From Nitrospinota bacterium (GTDB taxonomy: Bacteria > Nitrospinota_A > UBA7883 > JACRLM01): a stretch of DNA of 26,648 nucleotides. The translations under genes and the position numbers were made by a program. How positions within the stretch are numbered: the stretch's first letter is position 1; every line of letters begins with the position of its first letter. The stretch covers positions 1 to 26,648 of the forward strand of contig JADGAO010000010.1 in assembly GCA_015231995.1 (NCBI GenBank). The letters run 5' to 3'. This document shows, piece by piece, positions 6,707-13,948 of the stretch. The notes under the pieces are model-generated. The model was not told the DNA's origin and ran no database searches. It was given only the letters and a program-made list of their open reading frames with translations.

Positions 6707-7918
6707 TTAACCCTTGCCCGGCGCGGAGGCCGGGGGCAGGTATATGTTGTCCGTAGCCAGGTAGGCGTCCGGCCCGTTGGAGAAGAGCGAGAACTTGTCT
6801 TGCCTGTGGATGAACTGATAGGGGTTTCCCCAGGGATCGGTAAGGTCGCCGGCGCTCAACGCGCCACTGTGAACAAGCTCGGAGAGGCTGGACGGAGGCG
6901 TTCCCCGAAGCGCGATGTGAACCTTCAAGGCCCGCTCTATCTTTTTCAGGGTCTCCTTCGCGTGGGCGGTGTTTAACTGCGCGACGCTGGCTTTCCGGCT
7001 TTGAGTCTGCTGGGGCCAGGACATCACCTGCCAGGCGATCCCCCCCGCCAGCGCCGCAACCAGGAAAAACATCGTGACGTATCTGGCCGATCCGCCAGTG
7101 TGGTCGAGCGCGATGGTTGTGTCTTTCTTGCGCGTCGCCGATTTGATGATCCCAAGCTCCATCAGGCGTTGCACCCCGGTGAGGCTTGTGAAATGCCCCT
7201 GCCTGGCCGAATCGAGGATGTCCGTTATCGTTTTGCCCGATCCCATGATGGAGAGGATGTTTATCTGCGCATCGGTGAGGGCCACGCCTCTTGCGGTCAA
7301 TATCTCGAATTCGATGGACGACTTGAAATCCTGCCCGGCCCCTTCGGCCGTTTTGAGGTTAAGCGAATCGTACTCATCCTCCCCCAGTATGCTTTTGACG
7401 ACGAACGTGGCCAGCGGAGGGATGGACGAGGTGATGCGCGGCCATTCGTCGGCTATCCTGCAACCCTCCATCAGGACCGCGTCCACGTCCATGGGGGTCA
7501 TCACCTTGTCGTTATACTTTATCCCCTTCATGGGGGTGAACTCATAGTTCCCCCTCTTCCAGCGCAGGGCGTAATACACGTTGTCGAGTATGTGCCTGCG
7601 CATAAGCTCCACCAGCGTCTGCGCGGGTATTTTTTTCGACAGCAGTTCCCACAGCGGCTTGAGGCTGTCGTCATGCTCTTTTTTGACCTCGTTCCACGAT
7701 TGCGCGTCGAGTATTTTGTTGTGTGTCAGCGTCGCTTTGAGCCGGGACTCCTCTTTGACAGGGGATATCTCCGCGAAAATTATGGAGCCGTTATCGAAAG
7801 TCACCTTCACCAGCTCCTCGCCCTCGGTGAGCGTGAGCCGTCCCGTCTTTCCCTCCAGCTTGATCATCTGGAGGATGTTGAGGATGTTGAAATCGTCAAG
7901 GCTTCCCTGTAGAGCCAT
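6707..7918 (-). CDS. DUF4388 (PATAN-like) protein with transmembrane anchor and GspG-like C-terminal region
   Basis: 403 residues. The N-terminus (2-125) is a DUF4388/PATAN-type domain: LQGSLDDFNILNILQMIKL (3-21), the KTGRLTL strand (24-30), then VTFDNGSIIFAE (39-50). This domain is common beside two-component and Roadblock/GTPase genes and probably mediates protein contacts. The middle (about 140-262) is helical, with a possible winged-helix-like stretch (ALTDAQINILSIM to LMELGIIKS, 213-260). One transmembrane helix lies at about 278-299. The C-terminus (about 318-392) resembles the globular part of type II secretion major pseudopilin GspG: a helix (320-335), TPPSSLSELV (340-349), DPWGNPYQF (361-369) and LFSNGPD (378-384). 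There is no prepilin peptidase site. The likely topology is cytoplasmic N-domain and periplasmic C-domain. Its start lies 1 bp past the upstream stop, so translation is probably coupled. Confidence 0.82.
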   Translation of the reverse strand: MALQGSLDDFNILNILQMIKLEGKTGRLTLTEGEELVKVTFDNGSIIFAEISPVKEESRLKATLTHNKILDAQSWNEVKKEHDDSLKPLWELLSKKIPAQTLVELMRRHILDNVYYALRWKRGNYEFTPMKGIKYNDKVMTPMDVDAVLMEGCRIADEWPRITSSIPPLATFVVKSILGEDEYDSLNLKTAEGAGQDFKSSIEFEILTARGVALTDAQINILSIMGSGKTITDILDSARQGHFTSLTGVQRLMELGIIKSATRKKDTTIALDHTGGSARYVTMFFLVAALAGGIAWQVMSWPQQTQSRKASVAQLNTAHAKETLKKIERALKVHIALRGTPPSSLSELVHSGALSAGDLTDPWGNPYQFIHRQDKFSLFSNGPDAYLATDNIYLPPASAPGKG

Positions 7919-7919
7919 C

Positions 7920-9908
7920 TCAGTAGAAATCCCTTCTGAGAGCCGTATTCATGATTATCCAGTAACCGGCCGCCATAATCAGGAACGCTATGTGCGGCTT
8001 TAGAGCCGACGCCGAGGACACGCCCTGGGCCAGCAGGCTTCCCGCAAGCGAGGTGGCCATGTAAATGACGAACAGGCTGGTGACGAACGCGAAGAAAATC
8101 CCGGTTACGCACTCGTTGGCCATAAGCCTCCCAGCGCCCGGGAAAACGCCGTCCATGATCACGCTCACGAGCCTGCGCCGCTCCTTGAACTCTCTCATGT
8201 CTTTTCGTTTCTTGTCCTTCTTGGCGGCGGAGACGCCCGGCTTGGTTATCTGGGCCGCAATGCACTGGTTGCACTGTACCTGGTCCGCGCCAAGCCTGAT
8301 GGGGGGCTGGAAAGCGGAACCGCAGGTGGAGCACGACTGGTGCGACTCCCTCCTGCTCCAGAAGACATGGGAAAGTAAAAGCAGGACGGCGAACCCAGCC
8401 GCCACGCTCATGTAAACGCTCATCGACAGAGCGGTGAAATTGGCTTTCCACATGTGGTCCGCCATCGCCCATGTCTTCTCGCCGAGTTCTCGCTCGTAAG
8501 AGGCCAGGTCGTCCGGGGTTATCGGGAAGTCAACGACCTTCCTGTCGTGATCCTGGTCTTTTGTGGCGGCCACAAGGTCGTTGACCCGCTTGGGGTCAAT
8601 CGCGTTGGCCTTGCCGTACTCCGCCTCTGAGTCTTTGGTGAGCAGGGCTTCGTTGTATGTCACCGAAAGGTTGAAGTGCGCCTCCACAGACTGCGGGTCC
8701 ACCTCCAGCGCTTGCTTGTACATGAACGCGGCGTTTTCATATTCGCGGGCGACATGGTAGGCGTTGCCCATGTTGACCATGGCCCTTATGTCGGTCTTTT
8801 TCATCTCAAGGACGGCCTTGTACGCCTTCACGGACGCGTCCTTATCCTTTCGCATCTTGTTGAGAAGCCCCAGCGCAAACGCCGTCAGCTTGTTGTCGGG
8901 ATGCGCCTCGCGTTCCTTTTCGAGGGCCTCCTTTGTATCGTGATCCCATGTGTTTTTGGAAAGCAGGTACAGCGCCCTGTATGTGTCCGCCTCGGCCAGG
9001 GCCGCGCTTTTGGCCATGTAGCCGAAAAGTTGCGGGGCGAGCAAAACGACGGCCGCGAAAAGGACGCAAATGGCCTTCCCTTCCTTGCTTAACGTAGGCC
9101 ACAGGAATAGGGGCGCGGCCAGCACAAGGAACAGCCATCCGCCGAACGCGAACGGGACGAGCATGATCATTATCCCCGCCGCCATCTTCCACCAGCCCTG
9201 CTGGACGGACGGGATGAAGTCGGTGATGTTCATGAACACCGAAGAGTAGTTGCGCACGAGGAAGGAAAGGAAAGCCGCGCCGAAAGCTATTAACGAGGCC
9301 ATCGCCACATAAAGCGCCGCGTCGGAGAGAAAAGCGTCTCGCCTGAAACGGTCGCTGGCAAGGGCCTTGAACCCGTCCGCCACGCTCATGGAAACGGCCG
9401 CCACATCCGTTTTGTCGGCCTCGAACTGGGCGCGGGCATAAAGGAAATGGGCGTCCGGGTTGTCCGGGGCGAAGAGGGTGGCATACCTTGTCGATGTTAC
9501 GGCCCGGCGCGCCACTCCGTCGGACAGGGCTTTACGCCCCATCGCAAGGCATATCTCCGAAACGGAAAACAGGTTGCGGGTGCCCATCCTGTTCATGATG
9601 TCGAGGGATTTGTTTATTTCCGCGAACGCCTCGGCGTCGTCCCCTTTTTCGATGGCCTTGCGCCAGACGGCGAACGATTTGGCCATGTCCGCCTCGGACT
9701 CGATGTCCCCAACCTTCAACGAGCTTAACGGCAGGTATGTGGAATCTATCCGGTTGGTCTGGGCGGCCATAGGCGGCGTCTCCGCCTGTTTGGCCTCTTT
9801 GGCCAAAGGCGTCGAGTAGGCGGCGGCGAGAATCAGCGCGGCAAGCGCCAGCAGTCTGCCTGGTTTCATTTCATGGCGGGCCATGAAGGGGAAAAAAGCT
9901 GTTCCCAT
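7920..9908 (-). CDS. Polytopic membrane protein with TPR repeats and a zinc ribbon
   Basis: About 662 residues from ATG 9908. A signal-like hydrophobic segment (18-36) precedes a helical repeat region (about 70-190). Membrane segments follow at about 196-218, 240-270 (probably a hairpin) and 279-298. TPR-like repeats then run from about 305-445, with the clearest units around MVNMGNAYHVAREYENAAF and the following helix pair. Another membrane helix lies at 492-516, then a zinc ribbon with C526, C529, C546 and C549, a Lys/Arg-rich stretch (560-580) and two more helices (about 599-626 and 637-657). The motif VFPGAGRLM before the last helices resembles TM2-type membrane proteins. I know no named family with this order. 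Alternative starts at 9884 and 9869 are in frame; 9869 gives a textbook signal peptide. No start has a good ribosome-binding site. Confidence 0.75.
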   Translation of the reverse strand: MGTAFFPFMARHEMKPGRLLALAALILAAAYSTPLAKEAKQAETPPMAAQTNRIDSTYLPLSSLKVGDIESEADMAKSFAVWRKAIEKGDDAEAFAEINKSLDIMNRMGTRNLFSVSEICLAMGRKALSDGVARRAVTSTRYATLFAPDNPDAHFLYARAQFEADKTDVAAVSMSVADGFKALASDRFRRDAFLSDAALYVAMASLIAFGAAFLSFLVRNYSSVFMNITDFIPSVQQGWWKMAAGIMIMLVPFAFGGWLFLVLAAPLFLWPTLSKEGKAICVLFAAVVLLAPQLFGYMAKSAALAEADTYRALYLLSKNTWDHDTKEALEKEREAHPDNKLTAFALGLLNKMRKDKDASVKAYKAVLEMKKTDIRAMVNMGNAYHVAREYENAAFMYKQALEVDPQSVEAHFNLSVTYNEALLTKDSEAEYGKANAIDPKRVNDLVAATKDQDHDRKVVDFPITPDDLASYERELGEKTWAMADHMWKANFTALSMSVYMSVAAGFAVLLLLSHVFWSRRESHQSCSTCGSAFQPPIRLGADQVQCNQCIAAQITKPGVSAAKKDKKRKDMREFKERRRLVSVIMDGVFPGAGRLMANECVTGIFFAFVTSLFVIYMATSLAGSLLAQGVSSASALKPHIAFLIMAAGYWIIMNTALRRDFY

Positions 9909-9924
9909 GATCAGGAAACGAGCC

Positions 9925-10425
9925 TCACTCCTTGAACATATCGTCGAGCCTGTCCTTGACCGAATCACCGTAGCCGGTTTCGAAAGCAGGTTCGCTGGTG
10001 ATCTTCTTGGCGGCTATCTCGAATATCTTGGCCAGCTTGGCCGTCAACTCTTTGGAGTAGAGGTTGACCATGCCCACGGTGGTTTTCTCGTCGAACACGG
10101 TGGCGTTTATGGCGCGGTCTCCAACCAGCGACAGGTGGATGTTGTCCTTTCTGCCCTGATGGAACATCACGCTGAACTCCGTCTCCCCCAACAGCCTGGC
10201 CATCTCTTTTGTCGCGGCGAAAGCGCCCGCCACAAGCGCCGAGAGCGTGGCGGCGTTAAACGTCTGGGAGATGCCCCTCTGCGTCACCAGATGCCCCTCC
10301 TTGTCTATGAGGAACACGCACCTGGCGTTGGATAGCTTGACATATTCGTCAAGGAGCTTTTCTATCTGGTCAAAGTCATCCTTGTAATATACAAGCCTTC
10401 GATCTTTAAGCTTTTCGTCTTTCAT
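9925..10425 (-). CDS. Roadblock/LC7-domain protein (MglB-like)
   Basis: A 166-residue Roadblock/LC7 protein. After a charged leader (1-20), the fold runs helix (residues about 18-32), CVFLIDKEGHLVTQRG (36-51), a long helix with LSALVAGAFAATKEMARLLG (62-81), FSVMFHQGRKDNIHLSLVGDRAINATVFDE (84-113) and a C-terminal helix. This is the pattern of MglB-like proteins that act as GTPase-activating or scaffolding partners of Ras-like MglA GTPases. The last 25 residues extend beyond the core and may be an MglB-type C-terminal helix. The gene begins 22 bp after the MglA-chimera stop, strongly suggesting that the two proteins work together. A partial GAGG-like ribosome-binding sequence is upstream. Confidence 0.88.
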   Translation of the reverse strand: MKDEKLKDRRLVYYKDDFDQIEKLLDEYVKLSNARCVFLIDKEGHLVTQRGISQTFNAATLSALVAGAFAATKEMARLLGETEFSVMFHQGRKDNIHLSLVGDRAINATVFDEKTTVGMVNLYSKELTAKLAKIFEIAAKKITSEPAFETGYGDSVKDRLDDMFKE

Positions 10426-10447
10426 TTATGGGCCTGCCTCAGCTCGT

Positions 10448-11683
10448 TTACAGGTTTTCCTCAAATATCGTGATGGAAGATTCCCTTCTCAGGGCCTTGA
10501 ACATCTCGTCAAGCAACTCCCGCTTGCGCTGGTTCTTTATGCCAGCTATCACTTCGGCCTTCACGGCGTCGAAACTCTTCCCGCCGTACTTCGCCGAATT
10601 CGTAAAATAATACTCTTTAACCTCCGTCTCGGTGATCCTGAACTTCTCGTTGAGGTTGGGGATCACCTTCTGGATTATCTTACCTATTATCACATTTTTT
10701 GTGGCTTCGTTGCGCAGGTTGTCCAAAGAAAGCTTCCTGTGGGCCAGATGGGCGTCCATTTCCTCTTTGGTCTTGAACCGTCTGGCGAACTCTTTTAGCT
10801 GAACCTCCAGCTCCTCCTTGCTGACGACGATACTGCGTTTCTTGGCGTCCTGAAGCAGGAGGCCGTGGTTTATCAGCGATTCGAGCAGGCGTTTCTTTTC
10901 GTCCATCGAGAATTTCTTGAAGTCGTCCACCTCTTCCGTCCGCGCGCCGAGCCGGTACTGCACCTGGCAATACTGGGTGAAATAACTCCGCGATATCTGG
11001 TCGGCGTTGATCTTTGCGACAACGGCTTCCTTCTTCTCCGCCGGGGGGGCTTCCGCGGGTTTTTCCGCAGGGGCGGCGGCCTTTTTCGTGGCGGCTCCCG
11101 GCTCTTTGGTGTTGAGCCTGTCGAGCACGAGCGAAGCGGCCAGCTTCAAAGTGGCCAGCACTCCCTCGCCGGTGGCCGCAACCGCAGGCACAGTGGGGGC
11201 GCGGAATGTGTTTATCTGTTTTTCAAGCTCTTCTATTGGAAGGGCGTTGGGCAGGTCGCGCTTGTTCCACTGGATGACGAAAGGCATCTCCTCGAGCTTC
11301 AATCCATATTCGTCGAGGTTCTGCTGAAGATCGGTGAGCGACTCGATGTTTTCCTTTATCTTCTCCGCCTGCGAGTCGGCCACGAATATCACGCCGTCGG
11401 CTCCCTGCAGGACGAGCTTCCTCGTCGAGGCGTAATAAATCTGCCCCGGAACGGTATATAACTGGAACTTCGTGGTCATCCCCCGCACCTGCCCGAGATC
11501 GATGGGCAGGAAGTCGAAGAACAGCGTCCGATCCCCTTCGGTGGCGATGGAGGTCAGGTCGCCCTTGCTTTTCTCTGGCACCCGCTGGTGGACGACCTCC
11601 AGGTTGGTCGTCTTTCCGCTCATCCCCGGGCCGTAATAGACCAGTTTGCACGATACCTCGCGCTTGCCGTAGTTTATCTGCAT
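10448..11683 (-). CDS. MglA-type Ras-like GTPase fused to a SurA/trigger-factor-like chaperone region
   Basis: 411 residues. The N-terminal 195 residues are an MglA-type small GTPase: GPGMSGKTT Walker A (18-26), switch region with TEGDRTLFFDFLP (48-60), TVPGQ replacing the usual DxxGQ (77-81, an MglA hallmark), NKRD (140-143) and ATGEGV (170-175). An Ala/Pro/Lys linker (193-222) follows. Residues 228-411 resemble the N-terminal helical region of SurA/PrsA/PpiD peptidyl-prolyl isomerases: LLESLINHGLLLQDAKKRSI (266-285), VSKEELEVQLKEFA (287-300), then VTDEEV-YY-like ITETEVKEYYFTN (350-362). The usual parvulin domain is missing, and the final helix (371-408, ending LRRESSITIFEE) joins directly. 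There is no signal peptide, so the chaperone part should be cytoplasmic. It is flanked by two Roadblock genes. The GTPase call is firm; the chaperone resemblance is from motif pattern only. Confidence 0.9.
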   Translation of the reverse strand: MQINYGKREVSCKLVYYGPGMSGKTTNLEVVHQRVPEKSKGDLTSIATEGDRTLFFDFLPIDLGQVRGMTTKFQLYTVPGQIYYASTRKLVLQGADGVIFVADSQAEKIKENIESLTDLQQNLDEYGLKLEEMPFVIQWNKRDLPNALPIEELEKQINTFRAPTVPAVAATGEGVLATLKLAASLVLDRLNTKEPGAATKKAAAPAEKPAEAPPAEKKEAVVAKINADQISRSYFTQYCQVQYRLGARTEEVDDFKKFSMDEKKRLLESLINHGLLLQDAKKRSIVVSKEELEVQLKEFARRFKTKEEMDAHLAHRKLSLDNLRNEATKNVIIGKIIQKVIPNLNEKFRITETEVKEYYFTNSAKYGGKSFDAVKAEVIAGIKNQRKRELLDEMFKALRRESSITIFEENL

Positions 11684-11720
11684 GTAGGAACGTCCGCAGT
11701 GGACGAATGGGCGATATGGC

Positions 11721-12083
11721 TCATACGTCTATCCTTCCGGTCTTCTTTATTGTGTTGGCGGCCTGGAAAAGAGCCACGTTCATCTCCCCGGCGTCAACGT
11801 CCACATCCGCAAGCGCGATAAGCGCGGACTTGCCAAGGTCGACGATATATATCTTCGACTGCCCCGACTGCATGACGTACCGCGTGAATTCCTTCACCCC
11901 AAGCCCGGCAAGCGAGTTGGTTATCGTCACCGCTATCTGGGACATGAACGCCGCCAGCGACTCCGCGCTGTATGACGGAGGCAGGTTGGAGTCTATCACC
12001 ATGCCATCTTTCGTGATTATCAAGGCTCCGCTGACGCCCTTGGAGCCGCAAAGGGATTTGAGCACCGACTTTAGCGTTATCAC
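11721..12083 (-). CDS. Roadblock/LC7-domain protein (minimal)
   Basis: A 120-residue protein that is essentially a bare Roadblock/LC7 domain: helix 1 (2-12), GALIITKDGMVIDSNLP (19-35), helix 2 (40-60, SAESLAAFMSQIAVTITNSL), then KEFTRYVMQSGQSKIYIVDLG (64-84), LIALADVDVDAGEM (88-101) and a final helix. It would dimerise and bind a Ras-like GTPase or another Roadblock protein. The start is GTG at 12083, giving a GTGA overlap with the upstream stop, so translation is likely coupled. It lies 37 bp before the GTPase gene. It differs in sequence from the Roadblock protein at 9925-10425, so the two are not recent duplicates. Confidence 0.87.
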   Translation of the reverse strand: MITLKSVLKSLCGSKGVSGALIITKDGMVIDSNLPPSYSAESLAAFMSQIAVTITNSLAGLGVKEFTRYVMQSGQSKIYIVDLGKSALIALADVDVDAGEMNVALFQAANTIKKTGRIDV

Positions 12084-13141
12084 GACGATATATCCCCAAG
12101 GTAGCGCTGTATCCGCGCCTCGACCGCCGCCATGTTGGCGTCGTTGTCAACGACCACGCCGAGCGTCGCATAAAAAGCGTTGGCGATGATGAAAGTGCCG
12201 ATCGGCGTAACCAGCACGCCCCGCTGGAAACTGCCAAGCCCCGTGCGCCTGATCCCGTTGATGGAGGCGTTGTGCAAATTGAATATCAACGATGGCGTGA
12301 TGTTCACGTCCAGCTTGGCCTTGTTTATCATTTTTATCGGCTGGCCGTTCTGGTCGAGAAGGAATATCGCCATCAACCCTTCCAGCTTGGAGAACAGCGT
12401 CAACTTGGCCGCCAACTCCTCCTGGGCGATCTCGCTTTCGGTGTCTTCATGGCCGCCTATCACGACCTTTTCATCGAGGCTCCATGCCGACGAGTTGGTT
12501 TGCGCCACCACAACCTCGCCCGCGTCGTCGTCTTCGGCTTCGGAGGGCTTTGAGTTCCCGGACTCGATCCTGGGCGTGTCAAGAGTCGGCGCCGGAACGG
12601 AATTCCCGGCCCGGGGCGGAGTCTCCACGGCGGCTTCGGCCTTAGGTTCTTCTTTTTCAGACTCCGCTTTAAGCTCCTCCCTGGGAGGCTCCGGGGCTTT
12701 GACAGGCTCTGCTTGCGGAGCCGCCTTAAGCTCTAATTCCTTTACGGCGTTCATAAGAGAGAGGGCTCTCTCGTCGTCCGGCTTGATATCCAGGATGCCG
12801 GCGACAAGCTCTTTTGCGCGGGATGTCTTGCCGGCCTTGAGATAAATCTGGCTTGCCAGAAGGCGGGCCAGATAGTTTTGCGGATCGAGCTTCAACGCCT
12901 TCTCGAAACTGGAAAGCGCCGCCTTGAGGAAATCAACCTTTCCGTCCGTGTTGTAAACGGAAACGAGTATCTCGCCTTTGGAGATATATATCCCGCTGAC
13001 ATCCGGGAATTTTTTTATTCCCCTGTCAAGCAAGTCCAGCGCAAGGGACCTCTCGCCAACGCCATGCAAGCTTTTGGCGATCCTCCCATAAGCGAGGGCC
13101 ATGGAGGCGGGCGAATCCTTTAAATCAGATTTCTCGACCAT
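12080..13141 (-). CDS. TPR protein with C-terminal Roadblock/LC7 domain
   Basis: 353 residues; first gene of the GTPase operon. TPR-like helical repeats occupy about 12-135 (for example AALSSFEKALKLDPQNYLAR, 74-93, then the next pair). A long low-complexity Glu/Pro/Ala/Lys linker runs from 137 to about 232 and is probably disordered. Residues 235-350 form a Roadblock/LC7 domain: LTLFSKLEGLMAIFLLDQNG (247-266), a helix around 281-293, RGVLVTPIGTFIIANAF (307-323), LGVVVDNDANMAAVEARI (327-344). The TPR part would recruit a partner and the Roadblock part would join the GTPase complex. The ATG at 13141 lies about 60 bp downstream of a near-consensus promoter. There is no strong Shine-Dalgarno. The stop overlaps the next gene by four bases. 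Confidence 0.86.
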   Translation of the reverse strand: MVEKSDLKDSPASMALAYGRIAKSLHGVGERSLALDLLDRGIKKFPDVSGIYISKGEILVSVYNTDGKVDFLKAALSSFEKALKLDPQNYLARLLASQIYLKAGKTSRAKELVAGILDIKPDDERALSLMNAVKELELKAAPQAEPVKAPEPPREELKAESEKEEPKAEAAVETPPRAGNSVPAPTLDTPRIESGNSKPSEAEDDDAGEVVVAQTNSSAWSLDEKVVIGGHEDTESEIAQEELAAKLTLFSKLEGLMAIFLLDQNGQPIKMINKAKLDVNITPSLIFNLHNASINGIRRTGLGSFQRGVLVTPIGTFIIANAFYATLGVVVDNDANMAAVEARIQRYLGDISS

Positions 13142-13206
13142 GAGCTAAAGTAACCCATTTTAATTGAAATTAAAAGATTAATCCGACTCTCCGAATGGTG
13201 AAAAAT

Positions 13207-13235
13207 ATTTTATTGGCGATATTTAGTTTTGTCAA
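13207..13235 (-). promoter_or_regulatory. Near-consensus sigma-70 promoter for the GTPase/Roadblock operon
   Basis: Read on the minus strand: TTGACA (13235-13230), a 17-bp spacer, then TAAAAT (13212-13207). The -35 is perfect and the -10 matches five of six. Transcription would start near 13200, giving a leader of about 60 nt before the ATG at 13141. It is the best promoter match in the window. Confidence 0.75.
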
Positions 13236-13319
13236 AAACTTTCGCCGCTTCCTCTTTCGCGCCCCTTAGAATTGATACAAAACGATTCTCTCGATTAGTC
13301 CTTCGATTTCGCGCAGTAG

Positions 13320-13650
13320 TTGTCATTCTGAGCTCCAGCGTTGTCATCTGAGCAACGCGTGTCATTCTGAGCGCCAGCGAAAAATCTATCCGATAGAATA
13401 TTTATTTTACTTTGCTTCAGTCGCAAAGCTCCTTCAGGATGGCAATGTTGATCCTTCGGTCGCAGGACTCCTTCAGGATGACAAACAACGACCGTTGTCA
13501 TTCTGTGCGCTATTGTCATTCTGAGCAACGCGAAGAATCTATCTGATAGAATATTTTATTTTACTTTGATCCTTCAGTCGCGAAGGCTCCTTCAGGATGA
13601 CAATACTGATCCTTCAGTCGCAAAGCTCCCTCAGGAAGACAAAAGATGGT
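13320..13650. repeat. Cluster of family B repeat fragments
   Basis: Repeated, partly inverted motifs of family B: GTCATTCTGAGC occurs several times (for example near 13321, 13359 and 13513), and CTTCAGGATGACAA and its variants recur near 13431, 13472 and 13591. TCTATC/GATAGA palindromes are near 13385 and 13538. At least two nested or tandem copies seem to be stacked here. This is the centre of the gene-free stretch 13142-13948, between the divergent GTPase operon and the winged-helix gene. The rest of that stretch is AT-rich promoter sequence with no visible gene. Confidence 0.7.
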
Positions 13651-13847
13651 TCTCTCTGGAAGTTATTTTCTCTGCATAACGGTGAGACGCCGGACTTTGG
13701 ACAGTTGCGGCGATTGATATATATCACCGCTTATTCCACGCTAAACCCGTTTGAATCGCGCCTGTTTACGCGATGAAACGCGATAAGGCCGACGCGCCCC
13801 GGGCGTGAAGCTAACGTGTCCCGTATTTTACGAATCATCAAATTATC

Positions 13848-13876
13848 TTGTTGAGCGATAATATATATAATATTAT
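13848..13876 (+). promoter_or_regulatory. Possible AT-rich promoter of the winged-helix gene
   Basis: TTGTTG (13848-13853), a 17-bp spacer and TATTAT (13871-13876), within a strongly AT-rich run. A perfect TATAAT (13866-13871) overlaps it but lacks a spaced -35. The leader to the ATG at 13949 would be about 65 nt. The AT-rich tract could also be a binding site for a nucleoid-type protein, perhaps the product of the gene itself. Confidence 0.45.
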
Positions 13877-13948
13877 TTACGTGTATCAATATCGTTAGCA
13901 TAGATGGATATCACGTCTATTATATTCAACCATGAACGGGAGAACTGA

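Noticed and set aside
7001..7912. A 303-codon plus-strand open frame opposite the DUF4388 gene
   Set aside because: Shadow of a gene with clear domain motifs; the translation is rich in Arg, His and Gly with no recognisable domain.
13320..13650. A possible CRISPR array suggested by repeated short motifs
   Set aside because: The repeats are unequal, partly inverted and have no regular unique spacers; no cas gene is present. They are MITE/REP-type fragments.
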